Virus record (IMG/VR): IMGVR_UViG_3300034198_011088
Span: 1 to 36,285 of that record
Reading direction: 5' to 3' (one strand)
Source: a virus
Length of the DNA: 36,285 nucleotides
The position numbers were made by a program, and so were the translations under genes. Shown piece after piece: positions 23,331 to 30,102 of this stretch. The notes beneath the pieces were generated by a model. That model ran no database searches and was not told where the DNA came from. It saw nothing but the letters and a program-made list of their open reading frames with translations. Each line of letters starts with the position of its first letter. Within the stretch, counting starts at the first letter, position 1.

Positions 23331-23358
23331 ACCATACCACTGATCCACGATTTGTCAA
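23331..23358 (-). promoter_or_regulatory. Sigma70-like promoter of rIIA-rIIB
   Basis: On the minus strand, TTGACA (23353-23358), a 16-base spacer, TATGGT with an extended TGG before it (23331-23336), then 11 bases to ATG 23319. Confidence 0.65.
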
Positions 23359-23387
23359 ATTTATTTTTAAAGAATCGGAACGTTTGG

Positions 23388-23395
23388 ACTAAGTA
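23388..23395 (+). promoter_or_regulatory. Late-type promoter box ACTAAGTA
   Basis: The box lies 5 bases before the GTG start (23401) of the GIY-YIG endonuclease. Confidence 0.5.
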
Positions 23396-23400
23396 TATTA

Positions 23401-24402
23401 GTGAACATTAAAATCTACAAAATCGCAAATACCATAAATACCAAAGTTTATATCGGAATTACTAAACAAACTCTAAAAAGTCGTTTTCAGCAACATTGTA
23501 TCGCCAGAAGAACCACTATAGGTAGTGCAATCCAAAAATATGGAAAGGAAAACTTTATTATAGAACAAATAGACGAAGCCTTTTCTTTACAAGAAGCAGG
23601 GGAAAAAGAAACTGCGTATATCAATCAATATAATTCATTAATTGATGGAAATGGTTACAATGTTCTTGAAATATCATTTCCTTTTCACCATAATATTGAA
23701 ACGAAAATACGTTTAATTGAAGGACTTAAAAATGCCAGAAATGATATCAATAATCCGTATGTCGGGATTTATTTTCTCCAAGAGCGTCAGCGATGGTCTT
23801 ATAGTATCGACTTTAATGGAAAAATTATAAAACAAAAGAATTACGAAAATGCCTATGATGCCGCAATAGGAAGAGACTGTGAAATTGTTTTCAATTTTGA
23901 CGAAGTAATTGCCAAGCGATTAATGAATTTTCCCGAAAAATACGATGATATTAAAAATAAAATTATTACTAAACCCGAAAGAATCATGAAGCGTGAACTT
24001 AAAAGATCAAAATATAACGGAGTGCTTTATGAAAAAAGAAATGACCGATGGAGAGCGAGATTTACATCATTGAAGATATCTATGGGATTGTTTTGTTTGG
24101 AATCTGATGCAGCAGAAGCCGCTGATTTTTTAGCAACAATCCATAGTATTGAACATCATAAATTTAATTTTCCTGAAAAAATCGATTTATACAAAGACCC
24201 TAATTATATTCCCCCTGTAACAATTTTAATGGATAAAGTCAAAGTTAAACATCATAATATATCTATAGACCATGGAAAATACAGAGTTTTTGTAAGACAC
24301 AACGGTATCAAATACCGTCCATTCGCAAATTCTTTAGAAGAAGCAATAGAACTAAGAAACAAAAAATTGATTGAACTTGGTAGAAAAATTCCTTTATTTT
24401 GA
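23401..24402 (+). CDS. GIY-YIG homing endonuclease with AP2-like domains
   Basis: 333 aa, GTG start. KIYKIANTINTKVYIGIT (residues 4-21) is the GIY-YIG core (K-I-Y ... Y-I-G), followed by LKSRFQQH with the catalytic Arg near 28 and EKETAYINQYN with the metal-binding Glu. The C-terminal two thirds hold two AP2-like DNA-binding stretches (SKYNGVLYEKRNDRWRARF near 200, and GKYRVFVRHNGIKYRPFAN near 295). This is a free-standing homing endonuclease inserted between rIIA and the accessory block, against the direction of its neighbours. Its last 9 bases overlap the convergent gene at 24394. Confidence 0.9.
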   Translation: MNIKIYKIANTINTKVYIGITKQTLKSRFQQHCIARRTTIGSAIQKYGKENFIIEQIDEAFSLQEAGEKETAYINQYNSLIDGNGYNVLEISFPFHHNIETKIRLIEGLKNARNDINNPYVGIYFLQERQRWSYSIDFNGKIIKQKNYENAYDAAIGRDCEIVFNFDEVIAKRLMNFPEKYDDIKNKIITKPERIMKRELKRSKYNGVLYEKRNDRWRARFTSLKISMGLFCLESDAAEAADFLATIHSIEHHKFNFPEKIDLYKDPNYIPPVTILMDKVKVKHHNISIDHGKYRVFVRHNGIKYRPFANSLEEAIELRNKKLIELGRKIPLF

Positions 24403-24621
24403 ATCTTTCAATGCATTGAAATAATTTCGCAAATGTCGAAGAACTTGGGCAGTCTCGCACGAATCATTTTCAATATCCCAGATTGTCAATAATTCCGAAA
24501 TAGTAGTTTCTCGTGTAACATCTCGAAACCATTTAATTCCGTCAAGATCCCACATTTGCTCAATATCTTGAATAGTAATCGGCAAATCTTCCCAATCTTT
24601 AATATTTTCGTTAATTTTCAT
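24394..24621 (-). CDS. Hypothetical protein, 75 aa
   Basis: Acidic and Trp-rich (4 Trp), unrecognised. It has the TAATTATG start context and follows a 47-codon ATP-grasp-like fragment by 2 bases. Its 3' end overlaps the GIY-YIG gene by 9 bases on the other strand, so insertion of that gene may have trimmed the original end. Confidence 0.6.
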   Translation of the reverse strand: MKINENIKDWEDLPITIQDIEQMWDLDGIKWFRDVTRETTISELLTIWDIENDSCETAQVLRHLRNYFNALKDSK

Positions 24622-24623
24622 AA

Positions 24624-24767
24624 TTATTTTAAGCTTTCTATATATTCTATAATTGGTTCGGGGTTCATGGCATATAATCCACTACTGGAAAAAGAATTAC
24701 ATTCGATAATTTTAAATGTCCCAGATTTTAATTGGGCAACGTCCAAAACCATCAGATCAAGTTTCAT
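24624..24767 (-). pseudogene. C-terminal fragment of an R2K-type ATP-grasp protein
   Basis: The 47 codons encode LDLMVLDVAQLKSGTFKII then ECNSFSSSGLYAMNPEPII. This corresponds to the last strands of an ATP-grasp ligase of the R2K group, which typically ends 'V-L-D-V ... W-x-I-I-E-x-N-S-F-x-S-S-G-x-Y'. The ATP-binding core (normally about 200 residues) is missing. Upstream lies an unrelated zinc-ribbon frame, so this is probably a deletion remnant that kept an ATG. It may still be translated as a small protein, since its start context TAATTATG is standard for this genome. Confidence 0.6.
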
Positions 24768-24769
24768 AA

Positions 24770-24907
24770 TTATCCACAATATGGACAGATCGCTCGACCT
24801 TTAGGTGTATAATTCACGCGACTATTACATTTTGGACAAAATCCGATAAAATGCATGAAATTTTTATAATAATATTTTAGACGATATTTAATTCTTCGGA
24901 TGATCAT
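24770..24907 (-). CDS. Small zinc-ribbon protein, 45 aa
   Basis: ATG 24907 to TAA 24770. A basic N-terminus (MIIRRIKYRLKYYYKNF) is followed by a four-cysteine ribbon, FCPKCNSR and ICPYCG. The pattern is a complete zinc ribbon in 45 residues and probably binds nucleic acid or a protein partner. Start context is AAAATTATG. It lies 2 bases upstream of the ATP-grasp fragment and 4 bases after the next gene upstream. Confidence 0.65.
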   Translation of the reverse strand: MIIRRIKYRLKYYYKNFMHFIGFCPKCNSRVNYTPKGRAICPYCG

Positions 24908-24911
24908 AATT

Positions 24912-25130
24912 TTATTCAATGTTCCATGCTTTACCATTTCTTTTAATCAATGCCTTGATCCAAGATCTTTGAAAATCCGTCAAAGTATTATCCTGCTTAT
25001 CCAGAATAATTTTTAACACTTTTTCATCAGATGGATTTTCTAAAACCAATTTTGCAGCAGATGCCCGCAACTCAACATCACTTAAAAGGTTCGTAAATTC
25101 TGCTTCCTCTTCTTTATTTTTTTCTTTCAT
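24912..25130 (-). CDS. Hypothetical helical protein, 72 aa
   Basis: Starts MKEKNKEEEAEFTNLLSDVEL and is predicted almost entirely helical and strongly charged. DNTLTDFQRSWIKALIKRNGKAW at the C-terminus looks like a small helical hairpin. ATG 25130 is used because the frame further upstream overlaps the preceding gene's stop; the start lies in AAAATTATG. Unrecognised. Confidence 0.6.
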   Translation of the reverse strand: MKEKNKEEEAEFTNLLSDVELRASAAKLVLENPSDEKVLKIILDKQDNTLTDFQRSWIKALIKRNGKAWNIE

Positions 25131-25134
25131 AATT

Positions 25135-25518
25135 TTATACACATACTAATTCGTCTTCTTTCTTTTTAGGAGACTTATTAGGTTTATTAGGAGATTTAGG
25201 GGGAGTAATGGTTTGTTTTTGGACCTCTTTAACTTTGGGAGTTTCAGGAACTTCTGCGAACCGGTCCAGACGAAAACCAAATTCCAATCCTGAAACAGGA
25301 TGAATAGGATTTTTAAGTTCTTCCAGAAGAATTTGTGGAACTACTTTGCCTTTAAAATTAAAGGGATTTTTTCCAGTAGTATCTTTAATGATTTCCTCTC
25401 CGAGAACTCCTGCTTGAATCTCCCTTACATTGTATATAACATTACGTGTTGGGAACTCATTCATAACTGCTTTTGACCATGCAGGCCATTCATCATCTTT
25501 TATACAAACAACTTTCAT
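25135..25518 (-). CDS. Hypothetical protein with Lys/Pro-rich tail, 127 aa
   Basis: MKVVCIKDDEWPAW opens a segment of about 90 residues with strand-like elements (VVCIKDDEW ... NVIYNVREIQAG). A low-complexity Lys/Pro/Ser tail (about residues 100-121, TPPKSPNKPNKSPKKK) follows. The start at 25518 is fixed by a near-perfect promoter with its -10 5 bases away, giving a predicted leaderless mRNA. The N-terminal part recalls small phage proteins with a W-x-x-L SH3-like layout, but I cannot assign it. Confidence 0.7.
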   Translation of the reverse strand: MKVVCIKDDEWPAWSKAVMNEFPTRNVIYNVREIQAGVLGEEIIKDTTGKNPFNFKGKVVPQILLEELKNPIHPVSGLEFGFRLDRFAEVPETPKVKEVQKQTITPPKSPNKPNKSPKKKEDELVCV

Positions 25519-25621
25519 AATAAAATATACCATAGTTTTTTGATTTTGTCAAATGTAAATTTGATGGCAAAATTTCTTTATTATAATCAAACTCAACAAT
25601 TTCTGTAATGGCAAATTTCAT
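25493..25621 (-). CDS. Possible 42-residue protein, ATGA-coupled
   Basis: ATG 25621 overlaps the TGA of the lipoprotein gene (ATGA) and the frame stays open to TGA 25493. It encodes MKFAITEIVEFDYNKEILPS and a further 22 residues. It runs through the promoter and first 26 bases of the 25518 gene, which argues against it. The coupled start and sensible composition argue for it. Uncertain. Confidence 0.35.
   Translation of the reverse strand: MKFAITEIVEFDYNKEILPSNLHLTKSKNYGIFYYESCLYKR
25524..25552 (-). promoter_or_regulatory. Sigma70-like promoter for 25518
   Basis: On the minus strand, TTGACA (25547-25552), a 17-base spacer, TATATT (25524-25529), then 5 bases to ATG. This is the best match to consensus in the window. 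Confidence 0.8.
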
Positions 25622-25881
25622 ACTTTGCGTCGTTTAATTTTAGATTTAATAATTTTAGCAGGAACAGGAGTCGGAACATATTTTTCCAACATATCTTTAG
25701 GAAAAAGACTGACTGGTTCTGATTTTGCGATTATTGGAATATATTTAAATGATTTTTTAACTACAGGAACAGTTTTAGGAATCTCTGGAAGTTTCGGGGA
25801 CTGTGTTCTGATTGGTCGGACTTGTGAAACGCATCCAAGCAATGCCATGAATAAAAGATTAGCTAATAAGAAGTTTTTCAT
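25618..25881 (-). CDS. Small Pro/Lys-rich lipoprotein, 87 aa
   Basis: The N-terminal MKNFLLANLLFMALLGC is a signal peptide with lipobox LLGC, predicting a lipidated Cys17. The mature part is rich in Pro, Lys and Val (PKLPEIPKTVPVVKK) and ends very basic (KIIKSKIKRRKV). An outer-membrane lipoprotein that is short, proline-rich and extended resembles an o-spanin. No inner-membrane spanin partner is obvious next to it, so that is only a possibility. ATG lies 1 base after the stop of the preceding gene. Confidence 0.7.
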   Translation of the reverse strand: MKNFLLANLLFMALLGCVSQVRPIRTQSPKLPEIPKTVPVVKKSFKYIPIIAKSEPVSLFPKDMLEKYVPTPVPAKIIKSKIKRRKV

Positions 25882-25882
25882 G

Positions 25883-26197
25883 TTATTTCTTTCTTTTCTT
25901 CACCCGTGACAAGGCAACCGCCCTTGCCTGGGCTATCACAAATATCCAATTAGGTTCAAAGTTTTTCAGATCATCGATATATTTCTGTAATCTCGAAATC
26001 TTAGCATTTGCATCGTCTATTAAATACTGTCGCAATTCCGAAAAAGCTTTTTTCGGTCCAATTTTTCTATGAAAATGATAAAATCCCATTTTATTTGGTG
26101 TAGGAATATGTTCAACCCGTTCAATATCTGAACGTTCATATTTTACATAGAACTTTCCATTTATATCCCAGCGAATATCTAAAGTGTCTGTTTTCAT
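25883..26197 (-). CDS. Hypothetical protein, 104 aa
   Basis: Unrecognised. Strand-rich start (LDIRWDINGKFYVKYERSD), central helix (AFSELRQYLIDDANAKISRLQKYIDDLKN) and very basic C-terminus (SRVKKRKK). It sits between the 26752 gene (3-base gap) and the lipoprotein gene (1-base gap), so it belongs to the operon started by the promoter at 26758-26785. Confidence 0.65.
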   Translation of the reverse strand: MKTDTLDIRWDINGKFYVKYERSDIERVEHIPTPNKMGFYHFHRKIGPKKAFSELRQYLIDDANAKISRLQKYIDDLKNFEPNWIFVIAQARAVALSRVKKRKK

Positions 26198-26200
26198 ATA

Positions 26201-26752
26201 TTATCGTTTAGAATAGATACCACCAATAAAGGATTTGTCAACAAATTTTTCAGATTGTTCTGTCCACCAAAGAGGAATTTTTTTGATTTCTGGCCATTTG
26301 GCAAAAGTTTTATCCAGAATATAGAATTTACGATAAGCTGATAATGTATCTAGATTTTCTGATTCGATGATTTCTTTGAAGGGACCGAAACATCTGGCAA
26401 AAGGAGTAAAAGTTTTTAGACCAAATTCCAGAAATTTATAATTTTTTTCTGCCCATTCAATAAAATCTTGAGATGCATGACGACGTTTATACCTGATGGT
26501 ATATTCTTCACATTGCGCTAATCCATGAAGAATGGTCCATTCCATATTTTCTAAGGAGTTTCGCACCCATTTACTCATCGGATGCCGGTGATGAGTATGT
26601 TTACGAGAATTGGAAATAGATGTTTCGCCTTCAGGAAATGCAAAGGCCAGCATACCCGCTGTCTCTAGGGGCATCCGATAATTATGAATATTACATAGTT
26701 CTTTGGCAGATTGAATTGGACAATGATTATTTGCAATAGGGAATAAGTTCAT
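26201..26752 (-). CDS. Conserved phage hypothetical protein, 183 aa
   Basis: The layout is recognisable from many large phages: an N-terminal 'N-x-C-P-x-x-x-A-x-x-L-C-N-x-H' helix, YRMPLETAGMLAFAF, then HHRHPMSKWVRNSLENMEWTILHGLAQCEEYTIRY, then a long helical C-terminus. The pattern L-E-T-A-x-M-L ... H-P-x-x-x-W-V-R-x-S-x-x-N-x-x-W ... L-C-E-E-Y is diagnostic, but the function is not established to my knowledge. Start ATG 26752 is fixed by a TTGACA/TATTAT promoter ending 5 bases away; the longer frame begins within the promoter. Confidence 0.8.
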   Translation of the reverse strand: MNLFPIANNHCPIQSAKELCNIHNYRMPLETAGMLAFAFPEGETSISNSRKHTHHRHPMSKWVRNSLENMEWTILHGLAQCEEYTIRYKRRHASQDFIEWAEKNYKFLEFGLKTFTPFARCFGPFKEIIESENLDTLSAYRKFYILDKTFAKWPEIKKIPLWWTEQSEKFVDKSFIGGIYSKR

Positions 26753-26757
26753 GTGGA

Positions 26758-26785
26758 ATAATACATCAGTTTTGAAAAATGTCAA
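26758..26785 (-). promoter_or_regulatory. Sigma70-like promoter for 26752 operon
   Basis: On the minus strand, TTGACA (26780-26785), a 16-base spacer, TATTAT (26758-26763), then 5 bases to ATG. Confidence 0.75.
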
Positions 26786-26806
26786 GAATTTTTTTAAAGC
26801 TTAAGT

Positions 26807-26905
26807 TTATATATTTTTTTCTAATTTGTCTAATAATCTTTTTGTACCAAAGTGTAAGTTCGTTGGAAATTGATTTAAAGAGAACCATTCTGCATTTTCA
26901 TTTTC
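26807..26905 (-). pseudogene. 3' remnant of a Nudix hydrolase gene
   Basis: A frame without a start codon, bounded by TAG just upstream and TAA at 26807, encodes ENENAEWFSLNQFPTNLHFG then TKRLLDKLEKNI. 'E-x-x-W-F-x-L-x-x-x-P-x-N-L-H-x-G-x-x-R-x-L' is the typical C-terminal segment of Nudix hydrolases. The Nudix box itself is absent. The gene 26875-27402 runs out of frame into it, so a deletion probably fused the two. Confidence 0.6.
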
Positions 26906-27402
26906 CTATCCGGTGATCTTTCTTTCAAAATATGTTCAATAATTTTGACATATCGGTCTTGCTTTGACTGTTTATCAGAAGTTACTTTATATGACAGAAT
27001 ATTCTGTAAATGATCTGTATCAGCATTTTTTAGTAGGATATAGGTCAATGGTTGATTGCCGTCCTTCCCTTTGGTCCCCCAAACTGCATTATCGACTTCC
27101 CATTCAAACAAATTAGTATTTGGATATTCATCTTCTGTCAATATGCGTACTTCTTCCAGTTTATGCAGTCCATATTTTCGAGTATCGTTATGTTGGGAAA
27201 ATTTATAATCATTATAAAGATCTGCAAAATCTACATTAGGAAGATCAATCCAAACAGTTTCCCCGCAAAATCTATTATATCCCGCATAATTAAGACATCC
27301 GGGTTGACCTCCATCAACCATCAGATTTTCAAAAGTGTTAAAATCGTAATGACCAACAGAGAATAAACAATGTGTTTTATTTTTTACAGCTAGAAGTTTC
27401 AT
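26875..27402 (-). CDS. Hypothetical protein, 175 aa
   Basis: Unrecognised. N-terminal beta-rich half (FSVGHYDFNTFENLMVDGGQPGCLNYAGYNRFCGETVWI) with Cys and Trp. The middle section resembles phage proteins of unknown role (LFEWEVDNAVWGTKGKDGNQPLTYILLKNADTDHLQNIL). The last roughly 10 residues are read out of frame through the start of a Nudix remnant, so the natural C-terminus was probably near ILKER. Start context is TAATTATGAA, directly after the stop of the 27405 gene. Confidence 0.65.
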   Translation of the reverse strand: MKLLAVKNKTHCLFSVGHYDFNTFENLMVDGGQPGCLNYAGYNRFCGETVWIDLPNVDFADLYNDYKFSQHNDTRKYGLHKLEEVRILTEDEYPNTNLFEWEVDNAVWGTKGKDGNQPLTYILLKNADTDHLQNILSYKVTSDKQSKQDRYVKIIEHILKERSPDRKMKMQNGSL

Positions 27403-27404
27403 AA

Positions 27405-27734
27405 TTATACTGTTTCATCTAAGAAGTGTCCATTAAAAAATTTAGCAAAGCTTTGCGCAACATGATGACCATTTCCTCCGGCTTTACATTCATGTTCCAA
27501 AATAGATTCGAAAATATAGCAGACCGCTTCATATGCGATATTTTCATCTCCTGCAATAATAGCATCCAACTTTGTAAGTTCTTTATTATGATGCGTTGCT
27601 GTCAATAAAGAATATTTGATAAGGGATACCAGAAAATCATCAGAACAATGTTTAACATATCGCTGATTTAGGATATGAGTCACAAATTCTCGAATGACAG
27701 GAACTACTTCGGTTTCAATTGTTTCGTATTTCAT
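27405..27734 (-). CDS. Hypothetical helical protein, 109 aa
   Basis: Unrecognised and predicted helical, with a His-rich centre (TATHHNKEL) and a C-terminal GGNGHHVAQSFAKFFNGHF. No signal peptide or membrane segment. It follows the lipoprotein gene by 7 bases. An ATTAAATA sequence lies 4 bases before its ATG but overlaps that gene's stop and may be chance. Confidence 0.6.
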   Translation of the reverse strand: MKYETIETEVVPVIREFVTHILNQRYVKHCSDDFLVSLIKYSLLTATHHNKELTKLDAIIAGDENIAYEAVCYIFESILEHECKAGGNGHHVAQSFAKFFNGHFLDETV

Positions 27735-27741
27735 GATTTAT

Positions 27742-28167
27742 TTAATCAATTAAATAAACATCGGTCCACATAGGAACATTTTTGGCAAGATAATTCATTT
27801 TCTGAGAATTTTTTACATAGATGTCAAAAACATATCCCTTACCCGCAGATGCCTTCTTTTTAGTAACTGCTGTTCCCCGATCTTGCACCACAAATTTACC
27901 ATCTCCTAATTTATTTTCTAAATCAGGAATATAAATCTTCTTTCCGAATTTAAAATCGGGATGTGCTGCAACTGTAATTCCTTCAGTAGCAGTCTTGACT
28001 GATTGATCACTCACCTTCCTCCAAAAAGGTGCTTCTGGATAATAATAAGTGATTCTTGCATTAATTTTCTTAAGATAGGACGATTCTTGACGAGGAGAAT
28101 TTTGCACAAGTTTCGCAGAATTGCAACTCATCAATGATAATGCCATCAATAATAGGATTGTCTTCAT
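27742..28167 (-). CDS. Lipoprotein with 3D-type double-psi beta-barrel domain
   Basis: 141 aa. A signal peptide with lipobox LMSC (Cys16) is followed by a 3D-like/DPBB domain: ARITYYYPEAPFW, then TEGITVAAHPDFKFGKKIYIP, FVVQDRGTAV and VFDIYVKNSQKMNYLAKN. The conserved Asp residues of MltA-C/RpfB-type 3D domains (Q-D-R-G and F-D-I-Y) are visible. Bacterial relatives act on peptidoglycan as lytic transglycosylase-like enzymes. Here it would be anchored in the envelope, perhaps for lysis, wall remodelling or superinfection exclusion. ATG 28167 is set by a promoter with its -10 5 bases away. Confidence 0.8.
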   Translation of the reverse strand: MKTILLLMALSLMSCNSAKLVQNSPRQESSYLKKINARITYYYPEAPFWRKVSDQSVKTATEGITVAAHPDFKFGKKIYIPDLENKLGDGKFVVQDRGTAVTKKKASAGKGYVFDIYVKNSQKMNYLAKNVPMWTDVYLID

Positions 28168-28172
28168 ATAGT

Positions 28173-28200
28173 AACTTACTCCAGATCTAGGATTTGTCAA
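28173..28200 (-). promoter_or_regulatory. Sigma70-like promoter of lipoprotein gene
   Basis: On the minus strand, TTGACA (28195-28200), a 16-base spacer, TAAGTT (28173-28178), then 5 bases to ATG. The -10 is weak but identical in sequence and spacing to that of the exonuclease gene. Confidence 0.6.
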
Positions 28201-28212
28201 GAAAGAATTTAC

Positions 28213-28416
28213 CTACAGTTCGGTAGATGCTGAAAAAAGCCATGTTTTATTAGCATCGGAAATATTTTCTACGATAAATCCGCCTTGCGTATCTTCGTGA
28301 GAAATGGACAATTCATGTTTTTCACAAACCTTCCAAATATCAATCAGAAACTTTTCAACTTTTGGATCAGTTTCATATTCAAGCGATTTTTTATTCCAAA
28401 ATTTTTTAGTTTTCAT
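28213..28416 (-). CDS. Conserved phage hypothetical protein, 67 aa
   Basis: The segment DIWKVCEKHELSISHEDTQG then GFIVENISDANKTWLFSAS fits a short protein family recurrent in phages (pattern V-C-x-K-H-x-L-S-I-x-H-E-D-x-x-G-x-F-x-V). Its function is unknown. The ATG at 28416 lies in ACATTATGAA; longer starts would run into the RNA ligase gene. It is located 4 bases after the RNA ligase stop, so the two are probably co-transcribed. Confidence 0.75.
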   Translation of the reverse strand: MKTKKFWNKKSLEYETDPKVEKFLIDIWKVCEKHELSISHEDTQGGFIVENISDANKTWLFSASTEL

Positions 28417-28420
28417 AATG

Positions 28421-29737
28421 TCATGATTCCTCAGAACCTTCAGAAGTTTCCATATCAACTACACCAGCATCTAATAGAGTGGTTTCTTCTTTCAAAAATG
28501 CGAAAGACTTCAATTTTAGGGCATGAAGTCCTTTTGTTTCGTTTCTCACACAAATCCCTTCAGCAAAAACTCCATTATTACATACTTTGCATTTCTGTTC
28601 CATATTAAAGGAATTTCGTAATTTCTTTAGAAATTCGGTATGCCAATGTTCAGAAACGTCTAATTCGGAAAATAGGTCTTTCGCCTTCCCATAGTAAAAG
28701 ACAGGAACCATTTCAAGTTTATTATCTTTACAGAATGCTTCTACTTCTTTCATAGAATACTCAGTGACCTTTCCGGTAGGATCGGTATGAGTCACACGAT
28801 AGACCACCGTTTTATGTTCTCCTTGTTTACAGCCATAGTTCCATTTACCTTGAATAGCACTACCACTAGGAGTGTATCCAACAATTTCAGAATAAATAGA
28901 AATGCCATCAGTTAATGCATGTTGCATTTCTTCAAATGCAGTCTTCCAAATGTCTTCTTTGTAATAATGATTGCTTTCGGCAATTAGAGATTTAAGAACA
29001 GTTCTGCTGCCATAAATATTTTTATACTCTGTAAGCTGAACAGGAAAATGAATAAACTTTTTAATCTTCTCCCAAAAGCTCAATCTACGATTCACCAATA
29101 CCCGTCCACAATTTTGACTTGTTCCGTGCCATTTATCAGAAATACAAATAACATCCTCAGGATCAATGAGATGAATATTGTCTGCAAGTTTGGAAGTGGA
29201 ATAGTGTAGATTATATTGACCGGGAATTAGAATACTCGGCTGTTTCTTTTGTTTTCTGATACCTCCGCCAAGACATTGTGTCTGTGGTTGTCGAATATAA
29301 TATTTCTTACATAGTTCTTCTCCGTCAATAGTGTCAAATGGTGTATTAAAACTTATTTTATTCCATTCAGAAATATCGATATTCTTCCAAGTCTTGAAAT
29401 AACTCAGGGAAACAAAATACCCTTCACTCGGAGCTTTTAGAAATTTAACACAACGAACTCTGGCCTTTTCGCTAAAATAAGAAGATTGTGTCTGATCAGC
29501 ATTCAACATCTTATCAGAGAACAAATTATTCTTAGAAAGAAAACTCTTAGATATTTGAGATTCTACAGGAAAGAACACTCCAACATCTCCAATCTTAGTA
29601 TCCTTGGACACGATCACACTATTAGCATTGATGATCGCATGTTGAATATTGTTGGCATTAGGAATCGGCACAAGATCCGTGATTTGCACAAATCTTGCAG
29701 CATAATTATCGTTGTCGTTTTTAATTTCTAATTTCAT
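28421..29737 (-). CDS. RNA ligase (Rnl5 / DRB0094-like)
   Basis: 438 aa. The N-terminal about 110 residues form an OB-like domain (RFVQITDLVPIPNANNIQHA ... GVFFPVESQIS), as in the Deinococcus DRB0094 ligase family. The nucleotidyltransferase core follows. Motif I is ISDKWHGTS with adenylated K202, then GISIYSEIVGYTPSGS (motif III), CNNGVFAEGICVRNE (motif IV) and ALKLKSFAFLKEE (motif V). RNA ligases of this type seal 3'-OH/5'-phosphate RNA nicks. In phage they can repair tRNAs cut by host anticodon nucleases. The acidic C-terminal tail (METSEGSEES) is variable. It starts in AAATTATGAA. Confidence 0.88.
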   Translation of the reverse strand: MKLEIKNDNDNYAARFVQITDLVPIPNANNIQHAIINANSVIVSKDTKIGDVGVFFPVESQISKSFLSKNNLFSDKMLNADQTQSSYFSEKARVRCVKFLKAPSEGYFVSLSYFKTWKNIDISEWNKISFNTPFDTIDGEELCKKYYIRQPQTQCLGGGIRKQKKQPSILIPGQYNLHYSTSKLADNIHLIDPEDVICISDKWHGTSQNCGRVLVNRRLSFWEKIKKFIHFPVQLTEYKNIYGSRTVLKSLIAESNHYYKEDIWKTAFEEMQHALTDGISIYSEIVGYTPSGSAIQGKWNYGCKQGEHKTVVYRVTHTDPTGKVTEYSMKEVEAFCKDNKLEMVPVFYYGKAKDLFSELDVSEHWHTEFLKKLRNSFNMEQKCKVCNNGVFAEGICVRNETKGLHALKLKSFAFLKEETTLLDAGVVDMETSEGSEES

Positions 29738-29765
29738 AATTTTGGTTTAGGGATAATGCACTATT

Positions 29766-29819
29766 TTAACAAGGTGCAATCGATGCATTTAAATATTCAA
29801 ATGGTAGATCATCTTCCAT
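29766..29819 (-). CDS. Possible 17-residue peptide
   Basis: ATG 29819 follows the stop of the 29821 gene by one base and runs to TAA 29766. It encodes MEDDLPFEYLNASIAPC. The close junction mirrors real coupled genes here, but length prevents a firm call. Confidence 0.3.
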   Translation of the reverse strand: MEDDLPFEYLNASIAPC

Positions 29820-29820
29820 A

Positions 29821-30102
29821 TCAATTTTCTTTCCCAGAATGTTCCATAGTTTCATCAGGTAGCAAGAGCGAAGTTGTATTTTCTACTTCTGAAACAGTGA
29901 TAGCTTTTGGAGTATTTTTCCATTGAAAGGAAACCTCTCCATTATTATCTACAATCCATTCTGCTGCATGATGGGTTACAGCATCATTTTGCCATTTTTT
30001 ATTAATTTTATTAGGGGTTGCATCAAATACCACCAGCATAATACTCATCATAATTGCACCACATGCGAATCCTTGGGAATGTTCGAAGAATGTTTTTTTC
30101 AT
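29821..30102 (-). CDS. Single-pass membrane protein, 93 aa
   Basis: A hydrophobic helix at about residues 11-28 (GFACGAIMMSIMLVVFD) acts as an N-terminal anchor. A short extracytoplasmic domain follows with KKWQNDAVTHHAAEWIVDNNGEVSFQWK, a W-x-N-D-A-V-x-H-H-A-A-E-W segment seen in other phage membrane proteins of unknown role. The C-terminus is acidic and unstructured. Start context TAATTATGAAAAAA. No lipobox. Confidence 0.7.
   Translation of the reverse strand: MKKTFFEHSQGFACGAIMMSIMLVVFDATPNKINKKWQNDAVTHHAAEWIVDNNGEVSFQWKNTPKAITVSEVENTTSLLLPDETMEHSGKEN

Noticed and set aside
23320-23358. N-terminal extension of rIIA (MTNRGSVVWCRTL)
   Set aside because: It begins at the TTG of the TTGACA -35 element; the rIIA-like homology starts after ATG 23319.
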